Shown: positions 1-6,784 of the stretch, piece by piece
Layout of the letters: each line of letters begins with the position of its first letter
How positions within the stretch are numbered: the stretch's first letter is position 1
From: a bacterium
GTDB taxonomy: Bacteria; CG2-30-53-67; CG2-30-70-394
Assembly (NCBI GenBank): GCA_024278555.1
Contig: JAJRSX010000032.1
Location: 1 to 7,190 of the forward strand
Reading direction: 5' to 3'
Length of the DNA stretch: 7,190 nucleotides
Translations under genes and position numbers: made by a program
The notes under the pieces: generated by a model
What the model was told of the DNA's origin: nothing
The model's database searches: none
What the model saw: the letters and a program-made list of their open reading frames with translations, nothing else

Positions 1-260
1 CCGGGACCGCCCGCACGACCCTCCTCCCCGCCCGCCCGCCAGCGGACCGGCCGGACGCCGGGCCGACCCTCTGCTCCTGCTTCGGCGTCGGCCGCAACAC
101 CCTGATCCGGGCGGTCCGGGACGATGGCCTGACCACCCCGGAGGCCATCGGCGCGGCCCTCCACGCCGGCACCAACTGCGGCTCCTGCGTGCCCGAGCTG
201 CGCGCCCTGATCGACGAGGCCCTGCGGCAGGTCGCCGCGACGCCGGCGCAGGGCGGCTAG
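1..260 (+). CDS. nasA: C-terminal fragment: BFD-like [2Fe-2S] domain, probably of assimilatory nitrate reductase catalytic subunit (5' end outside window)
   Basis: The reading frame is open from the window edge (first full codon at 3) and stops with TAG at 258-260, leaving about 85 residues. After a Pro/Ala/Arg-rich linker comes a BFD-type [2Fe-2S] domain: CSCFGVG (codons from 72), then a helix-rich stretch, then GTNCGSCVPEL (from about 168). The four cysteines are encoded at 72, 78, 177 and 186, in a C-x-C ... C-x2-C arrangement expected to bind one cluster. In proteobacterial NasA-type molybdopterin nitrate reductases this domain closes the protein and passes electrons to the Mo centre in the cytoplasm, reducing nitrate to nitrite. 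The GTNCGSCxPEL wording and the position at the extreme C-terminus favour NasA over NirB, where the domain is internal. The catalytic part is not visible, so the gene name is inferred. No T-tracted terminator follows. Confidence 0.72.
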   Translation, partial: GTARTTLLPARPPADRPDAGPTLCSCFGVGRNTLIRAVRDDGLTTPEAIGAALHAGTNCGSCVPELRALIDEALRQVAATPAQGG

Positions 261-384
261 CCTCGCGCCGAGACCCGCCACCGCCGCCGCCCCGCCGCAG
301 ACGACACCGCTCCCCCCGGACGGGCGAAGCGGTCCCGGTGGTGGTATCCTCCGCCCCCTTTCGCAGCCCCGGCCAATCGCCGAC

Positions 385-419
385 CGCTGAGAGCTGAAAG
401 CTGAGAGCTGACCGCTGAC
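385..419. repeat. Five tandem heptads, consensus (A/C)GCTGAN
   Basis: Five successive 7-base units fill this stretch without a gap: CGCTGAG, AGCTGAA, AGCTGAG, AGCTGAC, CGCTGAC. Bases 2-6 (GCTGA) are identical in all five, while the first and last bases vary. The array lies in the gap between the nitrate reductase fragment and panB, about 70 bases before the panB start. No function is evident. It resembles the short dispersed heptad arrays found between genes in many high-GC proteobacteria, but that comparison is from general knowledge and was not searched. Confidence 0.75.
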
Positions 420-436
420 AGCCAATACATCATCAT

Positions 437-471
437 CCCCTCCGCCCCCCATCCCTCATCCCCCCCACCCC
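437..471 (-). other. Potential G-quadruplex (minus strand) / C-rich, G-poor leader upstream of panB
   Basis: The plus strand has five C-runs: 437-440 (4), 445-450 (6), 453-455 (3), 460-466 (7) and 468-471 (4). Read on the minus strand these are G4, T, G7, ATGA, G3, AT, G6, CGGA, G4, which satisfies the usual four-run, 1-7-base-loop quadruplex pattern with a run to spare. It ends 18 bases before the panB ATG. In RNA copied from the plus strand, the surrounding 422-475 region is C-rich and almost G-free. Rho-utilisation sites have this composition, so it could also help end nasA transcription. The motif is directly visible; either role is inference. Confidence 0.5.
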
Positions 472-489
472 GCGAGCGCAGCGAGCCCC

Positions 490-1302
490 ATGCCCTCCAT
501 CCCCGACCTGATCGCCCGCGCCGCCGCCGGGGAGCGGCTGGTGGTGGTCACCGCCTACGACTTTCCCGGGGCGCGCTTCGCCGAGGCGGCCGGGGTGGAC
601 GCGATCATGGTGGGCGACTCGGTGGGGGTGGTGGTCCAGGGGCGGGCGAGCACCCTCTCCGTCACCCTCGACCAGATGGTCTACCACTGCGAGATGGTGG
701 CCCGCGGCGCCCCGGACGCGGTGGTGATCGGCGACCTCCCCTTTATGAGCTACCAGGCGAGCCCCCCCCAGGCGGTCGCCTCCGCCGGCCGGCTGATCAA
801 GGAGGGCGGCGCGGCCACCGTGAAGCTCGAGGGCGGCGAGCGGATGGTGGAGCAGATCCGCGCGATCGTCCGCGCCGACATCCCGGTGGTGGGCCACATC
901 GGCCTGACCCCCCAGTCGATCCACCGCCTCGGCGGCTACCGGGTGCAGCGCGACCGCGACCGGCTCCTCGCCGACGCGGTGGCGGTGGAGGAGGCGGGGG
1001 CGTGGTCGGTGGTCCTCGAGTGCGGGCCGAGCGGAATCGCCGCGGAGATCAGCGCGCGGCTCACCATCCCCACCATCGGCATCGGCGCCGGCGCGGCGTG
1101 CGGCGGCCAGGTCCTCGTCTACCACGACCTCCTCGGCCTCTACGACGGCCGCGCCATGCGCTTCGTGAAGCGGTACGCGGCGCTCGGCGAGGCCACGGTG
1201 GCGGCCCTGGCCCGCTTTGCAGCGGAGGTCCGGGCGGGTACCTTCCCCGCCCCGGAACACGGCTTTGGTGCCGAGGGCTCGGCACCCGAAAGGAGCAGAT
1301 GA
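490..1302 (+). CDS. panB: 3-methyl-2-oxobutanoate hydroxymethyltransferase (ketopantoate hydroxymethyltransferase)
   Basis: PanB adds a hydroxymethyl group from 5,10-methylene-tetrahydrofolate to 2-ketoisovalerate, giving ketopantoate, the first committed step toward pantothenate and CoA in the cytoplasm. The 270-residue protein spans the whole TIM barrel (E. coli PanB is 264). It keeps VVTAYD (19-24), the metal ligands D43 (in VGDS), D82 (in GDLPFM) and E114 (in KLEGG), GHIGLTPQS (135-143), the presumed catalytic E177 in VLEC, and IGIGAG. The usual PxELA after LEC reads GPSGIA here, and the usual acidic residue in the GxDSTL loop is Ala53; both are mild departures. The start at 490 is the first ATG giving a normal N-terminus, but no Shine-Dalgarno precedes it. 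The last codons overlap the rpiB ribosome site. panC and panD are not adjacent. Confidence 0.96.
   Translation: MPSIPDLIARAAAGERLVVVTAYDFPGARFAEAAGVDAIMVGDSVGVVVQGRASTLSVTLDQMVYHCEMVARGAPDAVVIGDLPFMSYQASPPQAVASAGRLIKEGGAATVKLEGGERMVEQIRAIVRADIPVVGHIGLTPQSIHRLGGYRVQRDRDRLLADAVAVEEAGAWSVVLECGPSGIAAEISARLTIPTIGIGAGAACGGQVLVYHDLLGLYDGRAMRFVKRYAALGEATVAALARFAAEVRAGTFPAPEHGFGAEGSAPERSR
1289..1295 (+). promoter_or_regulatory. Ribosome binding site of rpiB, inside the 3' end of panB
   Basis: AAAGGAG lies within the last panB codons. Two in-frame ATGs follow, at 1299 and 1302. From the AGGAG core the spacing is 3 bases to the first and 6 bases to the second, so 1302 is the better placed start. Confidence 0.7.
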
Positions 1303-1781
1303 TGCTGGCGATCGGCGCCGACCACGGCGGTGTGCACCTGAAGGCGGTGGTGATCCGCGCCCTGGAGCGACACCGGATCCCCTTCGTCGACGTGGGGACC
1401 AACGGCGAGGCGTCGGTGGACTACCCCGACTTCGCCGCCAAGGTGGCGAGCGGCGTGGCCAACGGCGACTTCGACCGCGGCATCCTCATCTGCGGCACCG
1501 GCATCGGCATGTCGATCGCCGCCAACAAGTTCTACGGGGTGCGCGCGGCCCTGTGCCACAACACCTACACGGCGCGCATGTCCCGCGCCCACAACGACGC
1601 CAACATCCTCGTCCTCGGCGAGCGGGTCACCGGCGTCGGGGTGGCGGAGGAGATCATCAACGTCTGGCTGGAGACCGACTTCGAGGGCGGTCGCCACGCC
1701 CGGCGGGTCGAGAAGATCCACCTTCACGAAAACCAGGAGGCCGCCGCCGACAGCGGCCGCCGAGGAGGAGAGGCAGCATGA
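1302..1781 (+). CDS. rpiB: Ribose-5-phosphate isomerase B
   Basis: RpiB interconverts ribose-5-phosphate and ribulose-5-phosphate in the non-oxidative pentose phosphate pathway. The 159-residue product (E. coli RpiB is 149) begins with the family signature IGADHGG (4-10), which lines the phosphate/sugar pocket. It has DYPDFA (40-45), the active-site loop [16 protein letters not shown] (61-76) with catalytic base C64 and T66, and SRAHNDAN (94-101) with the ring-opening His at 97. [11 protein letters not shown] near the end is also typical of the family. LacA/LacB-type galactose-6-phosphate isomerases share the fold, but Cys in CGTG and His in HND favour RpiB. An ATG at 1299 overlaps the panB stop (ATGA) and would add one Met; 1302 was chosen on spacing. 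The C-terminal tail from about 145 is Ala/Gly/Arg-rich and encodes the glyA ribosome site. The stop overlaps the glyA ATG, so the genes are likely translationally coupled. Confidence 0.95.
   Translation: MLAIGADHGGVHLKAVVIRALERHRIPFVDVGTNGEASVDYPDFAAKVASGVANGDFDRGILICGTGIGMSIAANKFYGVRAALCHNTYTARMSRAHNDANILVLGERVTGVGVAEEIINVWLETDFEGGRHARRVEKIHLHENQEAAADSGRRGGEAA
1763..1770 (+). promoter_or_regulatory. Ribosome binding site of glyA, inside the 3' end of rpiB
   Basis: AGGAGGAG lies 7 bases before the glyA ATG at 1778 and within the last codons of rpiB. It is the strongest Shine-Dalgarno in the window. panB and valS have no comparable site. Confidence 0.8.
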
Positions 1782-3034
1782 GCGAGCCCACCACACGCTA
1801 CCCGGCGGTCGCCGCCGTCGATCCGGAGGTCGCCGCGGCGCTCGATGCAGAGCGGCTCCGGGAGAACGACTCCCTGGTCCTCATCGCCAGCGAGAACTAC
1901 TGCTCCGAGGCGGTCCTCCAGACCCAGGGGTCGCTGCTGACCAACAAGTACGCCGAGGGGTACCCGGGCAAGCGGTACTACGCCGGGTGCGAGAACGCCG
2001 ACACGGTGGAGGAGCTCGCCCGCGACCGGGCCAGGGAGCTGTTCGGCGTCGACCACGCCAACGTCCAGCCCCACTCGGGCAGCTCCGCCAACATGACCGC
2101 CTACCTGTCGGTGCTCAAGCCGGGCGACAAGATCCTCGGCATGGCCCTGGCCCACGGCGGCCACCTCACCCACGGCTCGAAGGTCTCCTTCTCCGGCAAG
2201 ATCTTCTCCTCCTTCTCCTACGGGGTGACGCGGGAGAACGGCACCATCGACATGGACGAGGTCGCCCGGATCGCGGCGATCGTGAAGCCGCGGATGATCG
2301 TCACCGGCGCCTCCGCCTACCCGCGCTTCTTCGACTGGCAGGCCTTTCGCGACATCGCCGACGAGAACAAGGCGTACCTGATGGCGGACATCGCCCACAT
2401 CGCCGGGATGGTCGCCACCGGCCACCACCCGTCGCCGGTCCCCTACGCCGACTTCGTCACCACCACCACCCACAAGACCCTGCGCGGCCCGCGCGGCGGC
2501 ATGGTGATGTGCAAGGGCGAGCTGGCCGCGGCGGTCGACAAGATCCTCTTCCCCGGCATCCAGGGCGGCCCCCTGGTGCACGTTATCGCCGCCAAGGCGG
2601 TCGCCTTCAAGGAGGCCCTGTCACCGGCGTTCAAGGCATACCAGGGCAAGGTGGTGGCCAACGCCGCGGCGCTGGCCGCGCGTCTGGTCGAGCACGGCTT
2701 CGACCTCATCTCCGGGGGGACCGACAACCACCTGATGCTCGTCGACCTGCAAAACAAGGGGGTCACCGGCGCCGACGCCGAGACCGCCCTGCACGCCGCC
2801 GGGATCACCTGCAACAAGAACGGCATCCCCTTCGACCCGCGGCCGCCGATGGTCACGAGCGGCATCCGCCTCGGCACACCGATCATGACCACCCGCGGCA
2901 TGGGCGAGACCGAGGCGGTGCAGATCGCCGACTGGATCGACGCGGTTCTCCGCGACCCCAAGGACACCGCGGTCCAGTCCCGCATCCGCGAAGAGGTCCG
3001 GGCCCTGTGCGCACGCTTCCCGGCGTACGCGTGA
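1778..3034 (+). CDS. glyA: Serine hydroxymethyltransferase
   Basis: GlyA is the PLP enzyme that converts serine and tetrahydrofolate to glycine and 5,10-methylene-tetrahydrofolate, the main source of one-carbon units. The 418-residue length is standard. Visible marks are LIASENY (35-41), [15 protein letters not shown] (56-70), HSGSSAN in the PLP-phosphate region, DIAHIAG with the PLP-ring aspartate, and [14 protein letters not shown], whose Lys233 (codon 2474-2476) is the Schiff-base lysine. FPGIQGGP and the C-terminal TSGIRLGTP complete the fold. Translation starts at 1778 in an ATGA overlap with rpiB and after a strong ribosome site. rpiB-glyA pairs are common in bacteria. PanB, the first gene of this operon, uses the cofactor that GlyA makes. 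No truncation or missing active-site residue is seen. Confidence 0.98.
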   Translation: MSEPTTRYPAVAAVDPEVAAALDAERLRENDSLVLIASENYCSEAVLQTQGSLLTNKYAEGYPGKRYYAGCENADTVEELARDRARELFGVDHANVQPHSGSSANMTAYLSVLKPGDKILGMALAHGGHLTHGSKVSFSGKIFSSFSYGVTRENGTIDMDEVARIAAIVKPRMIVTGASAYPRFFDWQAFRDIADENKAYLMADIAHIAGMVATGHHPSPVPYADFVTTTTHKTLRGPRGGMVMCKGELAAAVDKILFPGIQGGPLVHVIAAKAVAFKEALSPAFKAYQGKVVANAAALAARLVEHGFDLISGGTDNHLMLVDLQNKGVTGADAETALHAAGITCNKNGIPFDPRPPMVTSGIRLGTPIMTTRGMGETEAVQIADWIDAVLRDPKDTAVQSRIREEVRALCARFPAYA

Positions 3035-3059
3035 ACCTCCTTTCAACAACCGATTTCAA

Positions 3060-3091
3060 CGCAAAGACGCAAAGGTTCAAAGGCGCAAAGG
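3060..3091 (+). repeat. Octamer array, left arm of a palindromic intergenic element
   Basis: Four exact 8-base units fill the array: CGCAAAGA, CGCAAAGG, TTCAAAGG, CGCAAAGG. The AAAG core recurs every 8 bases and the bases between vary. It begins 26 bases after the glyA stop. It is the inverted partner of the array at 3196-3227, with 25 of 32 positions complementary when the arms are laid antiparallel in the best register. It is not coding. Confidence 0.85.
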
Positions 3092-3195
3092 GCTTCGAGA
3101 GGGAGACGGTGCTCCGCCGTTTTCCTTACCTCATCTGAAAAACATCAGAGGCAGGCGAACGGCTCCTCCGAAGCGCCACTCCGGTAACGCCGCCT

Positions 3196-3227
3196 CTTTG
3201 CGCCTTCGCGTCTTTGTGCCTTTGCGC
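3196..3227 (-). repeat. Octamer array, right arm of a palindromic intergenic element
   Basis: Read on the minus strand from 3227 this is GCGCAAAG, GCACAAAG, ACGCGAAG, GCGCAAAG: four 8-base units, the same number and total length as the left arm at 3060-3091. About 104 bases separate the arms, with no recognisable ORF. The array ends 46 bases before the valS start. The RNA could fold as a long imperfect hairpin in the glyA-valS gap. Confidence 0.85.
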
Positions 3228-3273
3228 TAAGAAACAGCCACCCGGACCCGTGGCGATCAAAGCGAGCCCCCCC

Positions 3274-5943
3274 ATGTCCGACCTCCCCAAGACCTACGAC
3301 CCGCACGGCATCGAGACCCGCTGGTATCAGGAGTGGGTCGAGGCGGGCTACTTCCACGCCGACGCCGCCAGCGACAAGCCGCCCTACTGCATCGTCATCC
3401 CGCCGCCCAACGTCACCGGCGTCCTGCACATGGGCCACGCCCTGAACAACACCCTGCAGGACATCCTCTGCCGGTGGCGGCGGATGGCGGGCGACGAGGT
3501 CCTGTGGATGCCGGGGATGGACCACGCCGGCATCGCCACCCAGAACGTGGTCGAGCGGCAGCTCGCCAGCGAGGGGAGCGACCGCCACGCCCTCGGCCGC
3601 GACGCCTTCATCGAGCGGGTGTGGCAGTGGAAGGGGGAGAAGGGCGGCGCCATCCTCGACCAGCTCCAGCGCCTCGGCGCCTCGTGCGACTGGGAGCGGG
3701 CCCGCTTCACCATGGACGAGGGGCTCTCCAAGGCGGTGCGCGAGGTCTTCGTGCGGCTGCACGACGAGGGGCTGATCTACAAGGCGAACTACCTGATCAA
3801 CTGGTGCCCCCGCTGCCACACGGCGCTGTCGGACCTGGAGGTGGAGCACGAGGAGGTGGAGGGCGCCTTCTACCACCTCCTCTACCGGGTGGTGGGGAGC
3901 GACGAGCGGGTGGAGATCGCGACGACGCGGCCGGAGACGCTGCTCGGCGACACCGCCGTCGCCATCCACCCGGAGGACGAGCGCTACACCCACCTGCACG
4001 GCAAGCGGGTCATCCTGCCGGTCCTCGGCCGCGAGATCCCGATCATCGCCGACGGCTACGTCTCCCGCGACTTCGGCACCGGGGTCCTCAAGGTGACCCC
4101 GGGCCACGACCCGAACGACTTTCTCCTGGGGCGCGCCCACCACCTCGAGGAGATCTCCATCTTCGACCGCAACGCCAAGGTGAACGACAACGGCGGCCCC
4201 TACGCCGGCCTCGACCGCTTCGCGGCGCGCGAGCGGATCGTCGCCGACCTGCAGGCGAGCGGCGAGCTCATCAAGGTCGACGCCCACCTCCACCAGGTGG
4301 GCCACTGTTACCGCTGCCACACGATGGTCGAGCCGATGCTCTCGGACCAGTGGTTCGTGCGCATGAAGCCCCTCGCCGAGGAGGCCCTCGCCGCGGTGCG
4401 CGACGGCCGCACCCGCTTCATCCCCAGCCACTGGGAGAACACCTACTTCGACTGGCTGGAGAACATCCGCGACTGGTGCATCTCCCGGCAGATCTGGTGG
4501 GGCCACCGGATCCCCGCCTGGTACGACGAGCAGGGCAACTGCTTCGTCGCCCACGACGAGCAAGAGGCGCGGGCGAAGGCCACCGCCCACCACGGCCACG
4601 CGGTCGCCCTCACCCGCGACACCGACGTGCTGGATACCTGGTTCTCCTCCGCCCTGTGGCCCTTCTCCACCCTCGGCTGGCCGGACAAGACCCCGGAGCT
4701 CGCCCGCTTCTACCCCACGAGCTGCCTGGTCACCGGCTTCGACATCATCTTCTTCTGGGTCGCCCGGATGATGATGAGCGGCCTGAAGTTCATGGGCGAC
4801 GTCCCCTTCCGCGACGTCTACATCCACGCACTGGTGCGCGACGAGCACGGCCAGAAGATGTCGAAATCGAAGGGCAACGTCATCGACCCCCTGGAGATGA
4901 TCGACGCCTACGGCACCGACGCCTTCCGCTTCGCCCTCACCGCCTTCGCCGCCCAGGGGCGCGACATCAAGCTCTCCCCGGCGCGCATCGAGGGGTACCG
5001 CAACTTCTGCAACAAGATCTGGAACGCCTCCCGCCTGGTGCTCATGAACCTGGAGAAGGCGCCGGCGGTCCGGGTCCGGCCGCTGCCCGAGGCGGCGCAC
5101 CTCCCGGGCATCGAACTCGCCGACCGGTGGATCCTGTCACGCGCCGCCTCGGCCGCCGCCGCGGTGGAATCGGCGCTCACCGAGTACCGCTTCAACGACG
5201 CCGCCTCCACCCTCTACCAATTCCTCTGGCACGCCTACTGCGACTGGTACCTGGAGCTGATCAAGCCGCGCCTCTACGACGGCGACCAGGCGGCGCGCGA
5301 CACCTCCCTCACCGTCGCCGTCTCGATCCTCGAGACCACCCTGCGGCTGCTCCACCCGATCACCCCGTTCATCACCGAAGAGATCCGCTCCCGCCTGCCG
5401 GGGGTGGAGGACACCATCGTCCGCGCCGAGTGGCCCGTCGGGCTCGACTCCCTGGTGGACCGGGAGCTGGAGGCGGCGATGGAGGAGATCCTCGCGGTGA
5501 TCTCCGCGGTGCGCGGGGTGCGCGCCGAGATGGGGCTCTCCCCGGGGCGCGACCTCGCCGCCCACGTACGCACCGCCACCCCGGAGGGGGCGCGCCACCT
5601 CCTCGACCACGTGGAGCTCATCCAGCGGGTCGGCCGAGTCTCGGAGCTCGTCGCCGCCCCGGACCTGCCCCGCCCCGCCGCCTGCGCCACCGCGGTCGCC
5701 GGCCCCCACGAGCTCTTCATCCCCCTGGACGGCGTCGTCGACCTCGACACCGAGCGCCAGCGGCTCGCGAAGCGGATCGCCAAGGTAGACAAAGAGATCG
5801 CCGTCTTCGCCAAGAAGCTCGCCAACCCGCGCTTCGCCGACAACGCCCCGGCCGAGGTCGTCGAGCAGGCGCGGACCAAGCTCGCCGCCTTCGAAGCCCA
5901 GAAGGCCAAGCTCACCGACAGCCTCGACGCCCTCGGCGCCTGA
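3274..5943 (+). CDS. valS: Valine--tRNA ligase (valyl-tRNA synthetase)
   Basis: ValS joins valine to tRNA-Val in the cytoplasm and edits mischarged threonine. The 889-residue protein is complete for this class I enzyme (bacterial members are about 860-950). In order: Rossmann ATP site PPPNVTGVLHMGH with HIGH-type HMGH at 52-55; CP1 editing domain with TTRPETLLGD (217-226) and GTGVLKVTPGHDPND (268-282); cysteine pairs C178/C181 and C345/C348, which may bind zinc; IWWGHRIP (407-414); KMSKS at 528-532; an anticodon-binding helical domain; and a C-terminal coiled-coil arm from about 823, rich in Lys/Arg/Glu/Ala. The frame stays open upstream to 3214, but that stretch translates the octamer repeat, so the ATG at 3274, giving MSDLPKTYDP, is the sensible start; a GTG at 3250 is less likely. 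No Shine-Dalgarno is visible. It is probably transcribed separately from glyA. Confidence 0.98.
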   Translation: MSDLPKTYDPHGIETRWYQEWVEAGYFHADAASDKPPYCIVIPPPNVTGVLHMGHALNNTLQDILCRWRRMAGDEVLWMPGMDHAGIATQNVVERQLASEGSDRHALGRDAFIERVWQWKGEKGGAILDQLQRLGASCDWERARFTMDEGLSKAVREVFVRLHDEGLIYKANYLINWCPRCHTALSDLEVEHEEVEGAFYHLLYRVVGSDERVEIATTRPETLLGDTAVAIHPEDERYTHLHGKRVILPVLGREIPIIADGYVSRDFGTGVLKVTPGHDPNDFLLGRAHHLEEISIFDRNAKVNDNGGPYAGLDRFAARERIVADLQASGELIKVDAHLHQVGHCYRCHTMVEPMLSDQWFVRMKPLAEEALAAVRDGRTRFIPSHWENTYFDWLENIRDWCISRQIWWGHRIPAWYDEQGNCFVAHDEQEARAKATAHHGHAVALTRDTDVLDTWFSSALWPFSTLGWPDKTPELARFYPTSCLVTGFDIIFFWVARMMMSGLKFMGDVPFRDVYIHALVRDEHGQKMSKSKGNVIDPLEMIDAYGTDAFRFALTAFAAQGRDIKLSPARIEGYRNFCNKIWNASRLVLMNLEKAPAVRVRPLPEAAHLPGIELADRWILSRAASAAAAVESALTEYRFNDAASTLYQFLWHAYCDWYLELIKPRLYDGDQAARDTSLTVAVSILETTLRLLHPITPFITEEIRSRLPGVEDTIVRAEWPVGLDSLVDRELEAAMEEILAVISAVRGVRAEMGLSPGRDLAAHVRTATPEGARHLLDHVELIQRVGRVSELVAAPDLPRPAACATAVAGPHELFIPLDGVVDLDTERQRLAKRIAKVDKEIAVFAKKLANPRFADNAPAEVVEQARTKLAAFEAQKAKLTDSLDALGA

Positions 5944-5944
5944 G

Positions 5945-5962
5945 GCGCGGGAGGCCTCGCGC
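5945..5962 (+). terminator. GC hairpin directly after the valS stop (possible terminator, no T-tract)
   Basis: GCGCG at 5945-5949 pairs with CGCGC at 5958-5962, and the stem can extend by a G-T and a G-C pair around a short loop. It begins one base after the valS TGA. No run of T follows, so it is not a canonical intrinsic terminator. It leads straight into two octamers, GCGCAGAG and GCGCGGAG (5959-5974), so it may simply be another degenerate repeat. Confidence 0.25.
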
Positions 5963-5974
5963 AGAGGCGCGGAG
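5959..5974 (+). repeat. Short octamer pair (GCGCAGAG, GCGCGGAG)
   Basis: Two adjacent 8-base units of the same general form as the arrays at 3060, 3196 and 6863. They start 16 bases after the valS stop. Only two units are recognisable and no inverted partner is seen, so this looks like a decayed or minimal member. Confidence 0.5.
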
Positions 5975-6024
5975 AGGATCAGCGGAAACAGCCCCGAGCG
6001 TTCCGCCGTCCTTCACACCGCTGG

Positions 6025-6056
6025 AACACGAAACCACGAAAGGGGGAAAGCACAAA
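6025..6056 (+). repeat. Octamer array, left arm of a second palindromic element
   Basis: Four 8-base units: AACACGAA, ACCACGAA, AGGGGGAA, AGCACAAA. The outer end, with flanking GG, matches the right arm perfectly over 11 bases (6023-6033 with 6099-6109). The element sits between the convergent valS and PEBP genes. The following A-rich run (6054-6059) and the interior are markedly lower in GC than the genes. Confidence 0.85.
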
Positions 6057-6075
6057 AAACAACCGATTGAATTCT

Positions 6076-6107
6076 TTCGTGTTTTGAACTTTTCCTGCTT
6101 TCGTGTT
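6076..6107 (-). repeat. Octamer array, right arm of the second palindromic element
   Basis: Read on the minus strand from 6107: AACACGAA, AGCAGGAA, AAGTTCAA, AACACGAA. There are again exactly four octamers, with 24 of 32 positions complementary to the left arm at 6025-6056. Only 19 bases separate the arms. Because it lies between two genes that converge, a transcript from either side would form the hairpin, and it might serve as a bidirectional transcript end. Confidence 0.85.
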
Positions 6108-6204
6108 CCCACCCCCTCGAGATCTCGGGAGCATCGACTTTCTCGCCAGCCATTATTTCCGCTGCTCCTCGGAGCGGAGTGGACAACGCGGCTCGTGGCG
6201 CTCG

Positions 6205-6242
6205 ACCGCCACCACGCGTCCCTACCGCCCATAGGTGGCGGT
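6205..6242 (-). terminator. Hairpin at the 3' end of the PEBP gene (possible transcript end, no T-tract)
   Basis: ACCGCCACC (6205-6213) is perfectly complementary to GGTGGCGGT (6234-6242), a 9-bp stem that straddles the PEBP stop codon. Two alternative stems use the same bases: GTGGCG 6195-6200 with CGCCAC 6207-6212, and TACCGCC 6223-6229 with GGCGGTA 6237-6243. No U-run follows in either direction, so a terminator role is only a possibility. Confidence 0.3.
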
Positions 6243-6776
6243 AAAGCTCGCCGTCTCCAGGGCGTTCGCGTGAATCATGTAACCGATCAACGCGGCGCTC
6301 GCATCGGCTGGGACGTCGATCTTTCCGAGCTTGAGCGCATAGACCGTAAAGACATACCGGTGGGGCTTGTCCCCCTTGGGCGGGCACGCCCCGCCAAAGG
6401 CGTGGGTCCCATAGTCCGTCCGACCCTGCACCGCCCCCGGCGGCAGCAGCCTGCCGCTCCCATCGCCGGCCCCGGCAACGACCTCGGTCACACTCGCGGG
6501 GATATTGTAGAGGACCCAATGCCACCACCCCGACCCCGTCGGCGCATCCGGGTCGTACACCGTAATCGCATAGCCCTTGGTCCCCTCCGGCCCCGCCGTC
6601 CACCGGAGCGCCGGTGACCGGTTCTTCCCGGCACACCCAAAGCCGTTAAAGACCTGCTCCTCCGTGAGGACGTGACTCGACCCAATCGTCGGGCTCGTCA
6701 ACGTGAAGGCGCCGGCACAGGTCTCAGTCGCGGCGGAACAAAGAGCGAGTACCAACAGGATTCGCGTACCAGCCAT
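6222..6776 (-). CDS. Secreted PEBP-family protein (YbhB/YbcL type)
   Basis: The 184-residue product belongs to the phosphatidylethanolamine-binding-protein family, bacterial YbhB/YbcL branch. Diagnostic motifs are NGFGCAGKNRSPALRW (44-59), YDPDAPTGSGWWHW (74-87) with YNIPA after it, DYGTHAFGGACPPKGDKPHR (121-140), and VFTVYAL (142-148). DPDAP and the GGxCPPxGDxPHRY stretch form the conserved anion-binding pocket. The N-terminus (RILLVLALCSAATETCAG) looks like a type I signal peptide cut near residue 22, so export to the periplasm is likely; there is no lipobox. C48 and C131 are both in conserved places and could form a disulfide. The substrate is not known; some relatives were called kinase inhibitors by analogy with eukaryotic RKIP. 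The ATG at 6776 was chosen because GGAAAGG stands 8 bases before it; starting at 6863 would put about 29 unlikely residues before the signal peptide. Confidence 0.93.
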   Translation of the reverse strand: MAGTRILLVLALCSAATETCAGAFTLTSPTIGSSHVLTEEQVFNGFGCAGKNRSPALRWTAGPEGTKGYAITVYDPDAPTGSGWWHWVLYNIPASVTEVVAGAGDGSGRLLPPGAVQGRTDYGTHAFGGACPPKGDKPHRYVFTVYALKLGKIDVPADASAALIGYMIHANALETASFTATYGR

Positions 6777-6784
6777 GGCGGGAG

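Noticed and set aside
316-338. Hairpin CCGGAC/GTCCCGG as a terminator of the nitrate reductase gene
   Set aside because: The stem needs a bulge and has no T-run after it; GC-rich sequence gives many such pairs.
345-350. Extended -10-like TGGTATCCT (core TATCCT) as a panB promoter
   Set aside because: Only four of six core bases match and no -35 stands at a proper distance; too weak to call in this composition.
3131-3153. Hairpin around CTGA...TCAG in the glyA-valS gap as a terminator
   Set aside because: Only about five base pairs form, then mismatches, with no T-tract.
3214-3273. Longer valS N-terminus beginning at 3214
   Set aside because: The added residues are translated from the octamer repeat array and do not look like a ValS start.
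3145-5100. A 651-residue open frame on the minus strand opposite valS
   Set aside because: It is a mirror of valS in GC-rich DNA: its composition is low-complexity (Val, Asp, Glu, His, Gly, Ala) with no domain, and the plus strand clearly encodes ValS.
3333-6617. A very long plus-strand open frame (1094 residues) overlapping valS and the PEBP gene
   Set aside because: It is rich in Arg, Pro and Gly, has no motif, and crosses two recognised genes and two repeat arrays.
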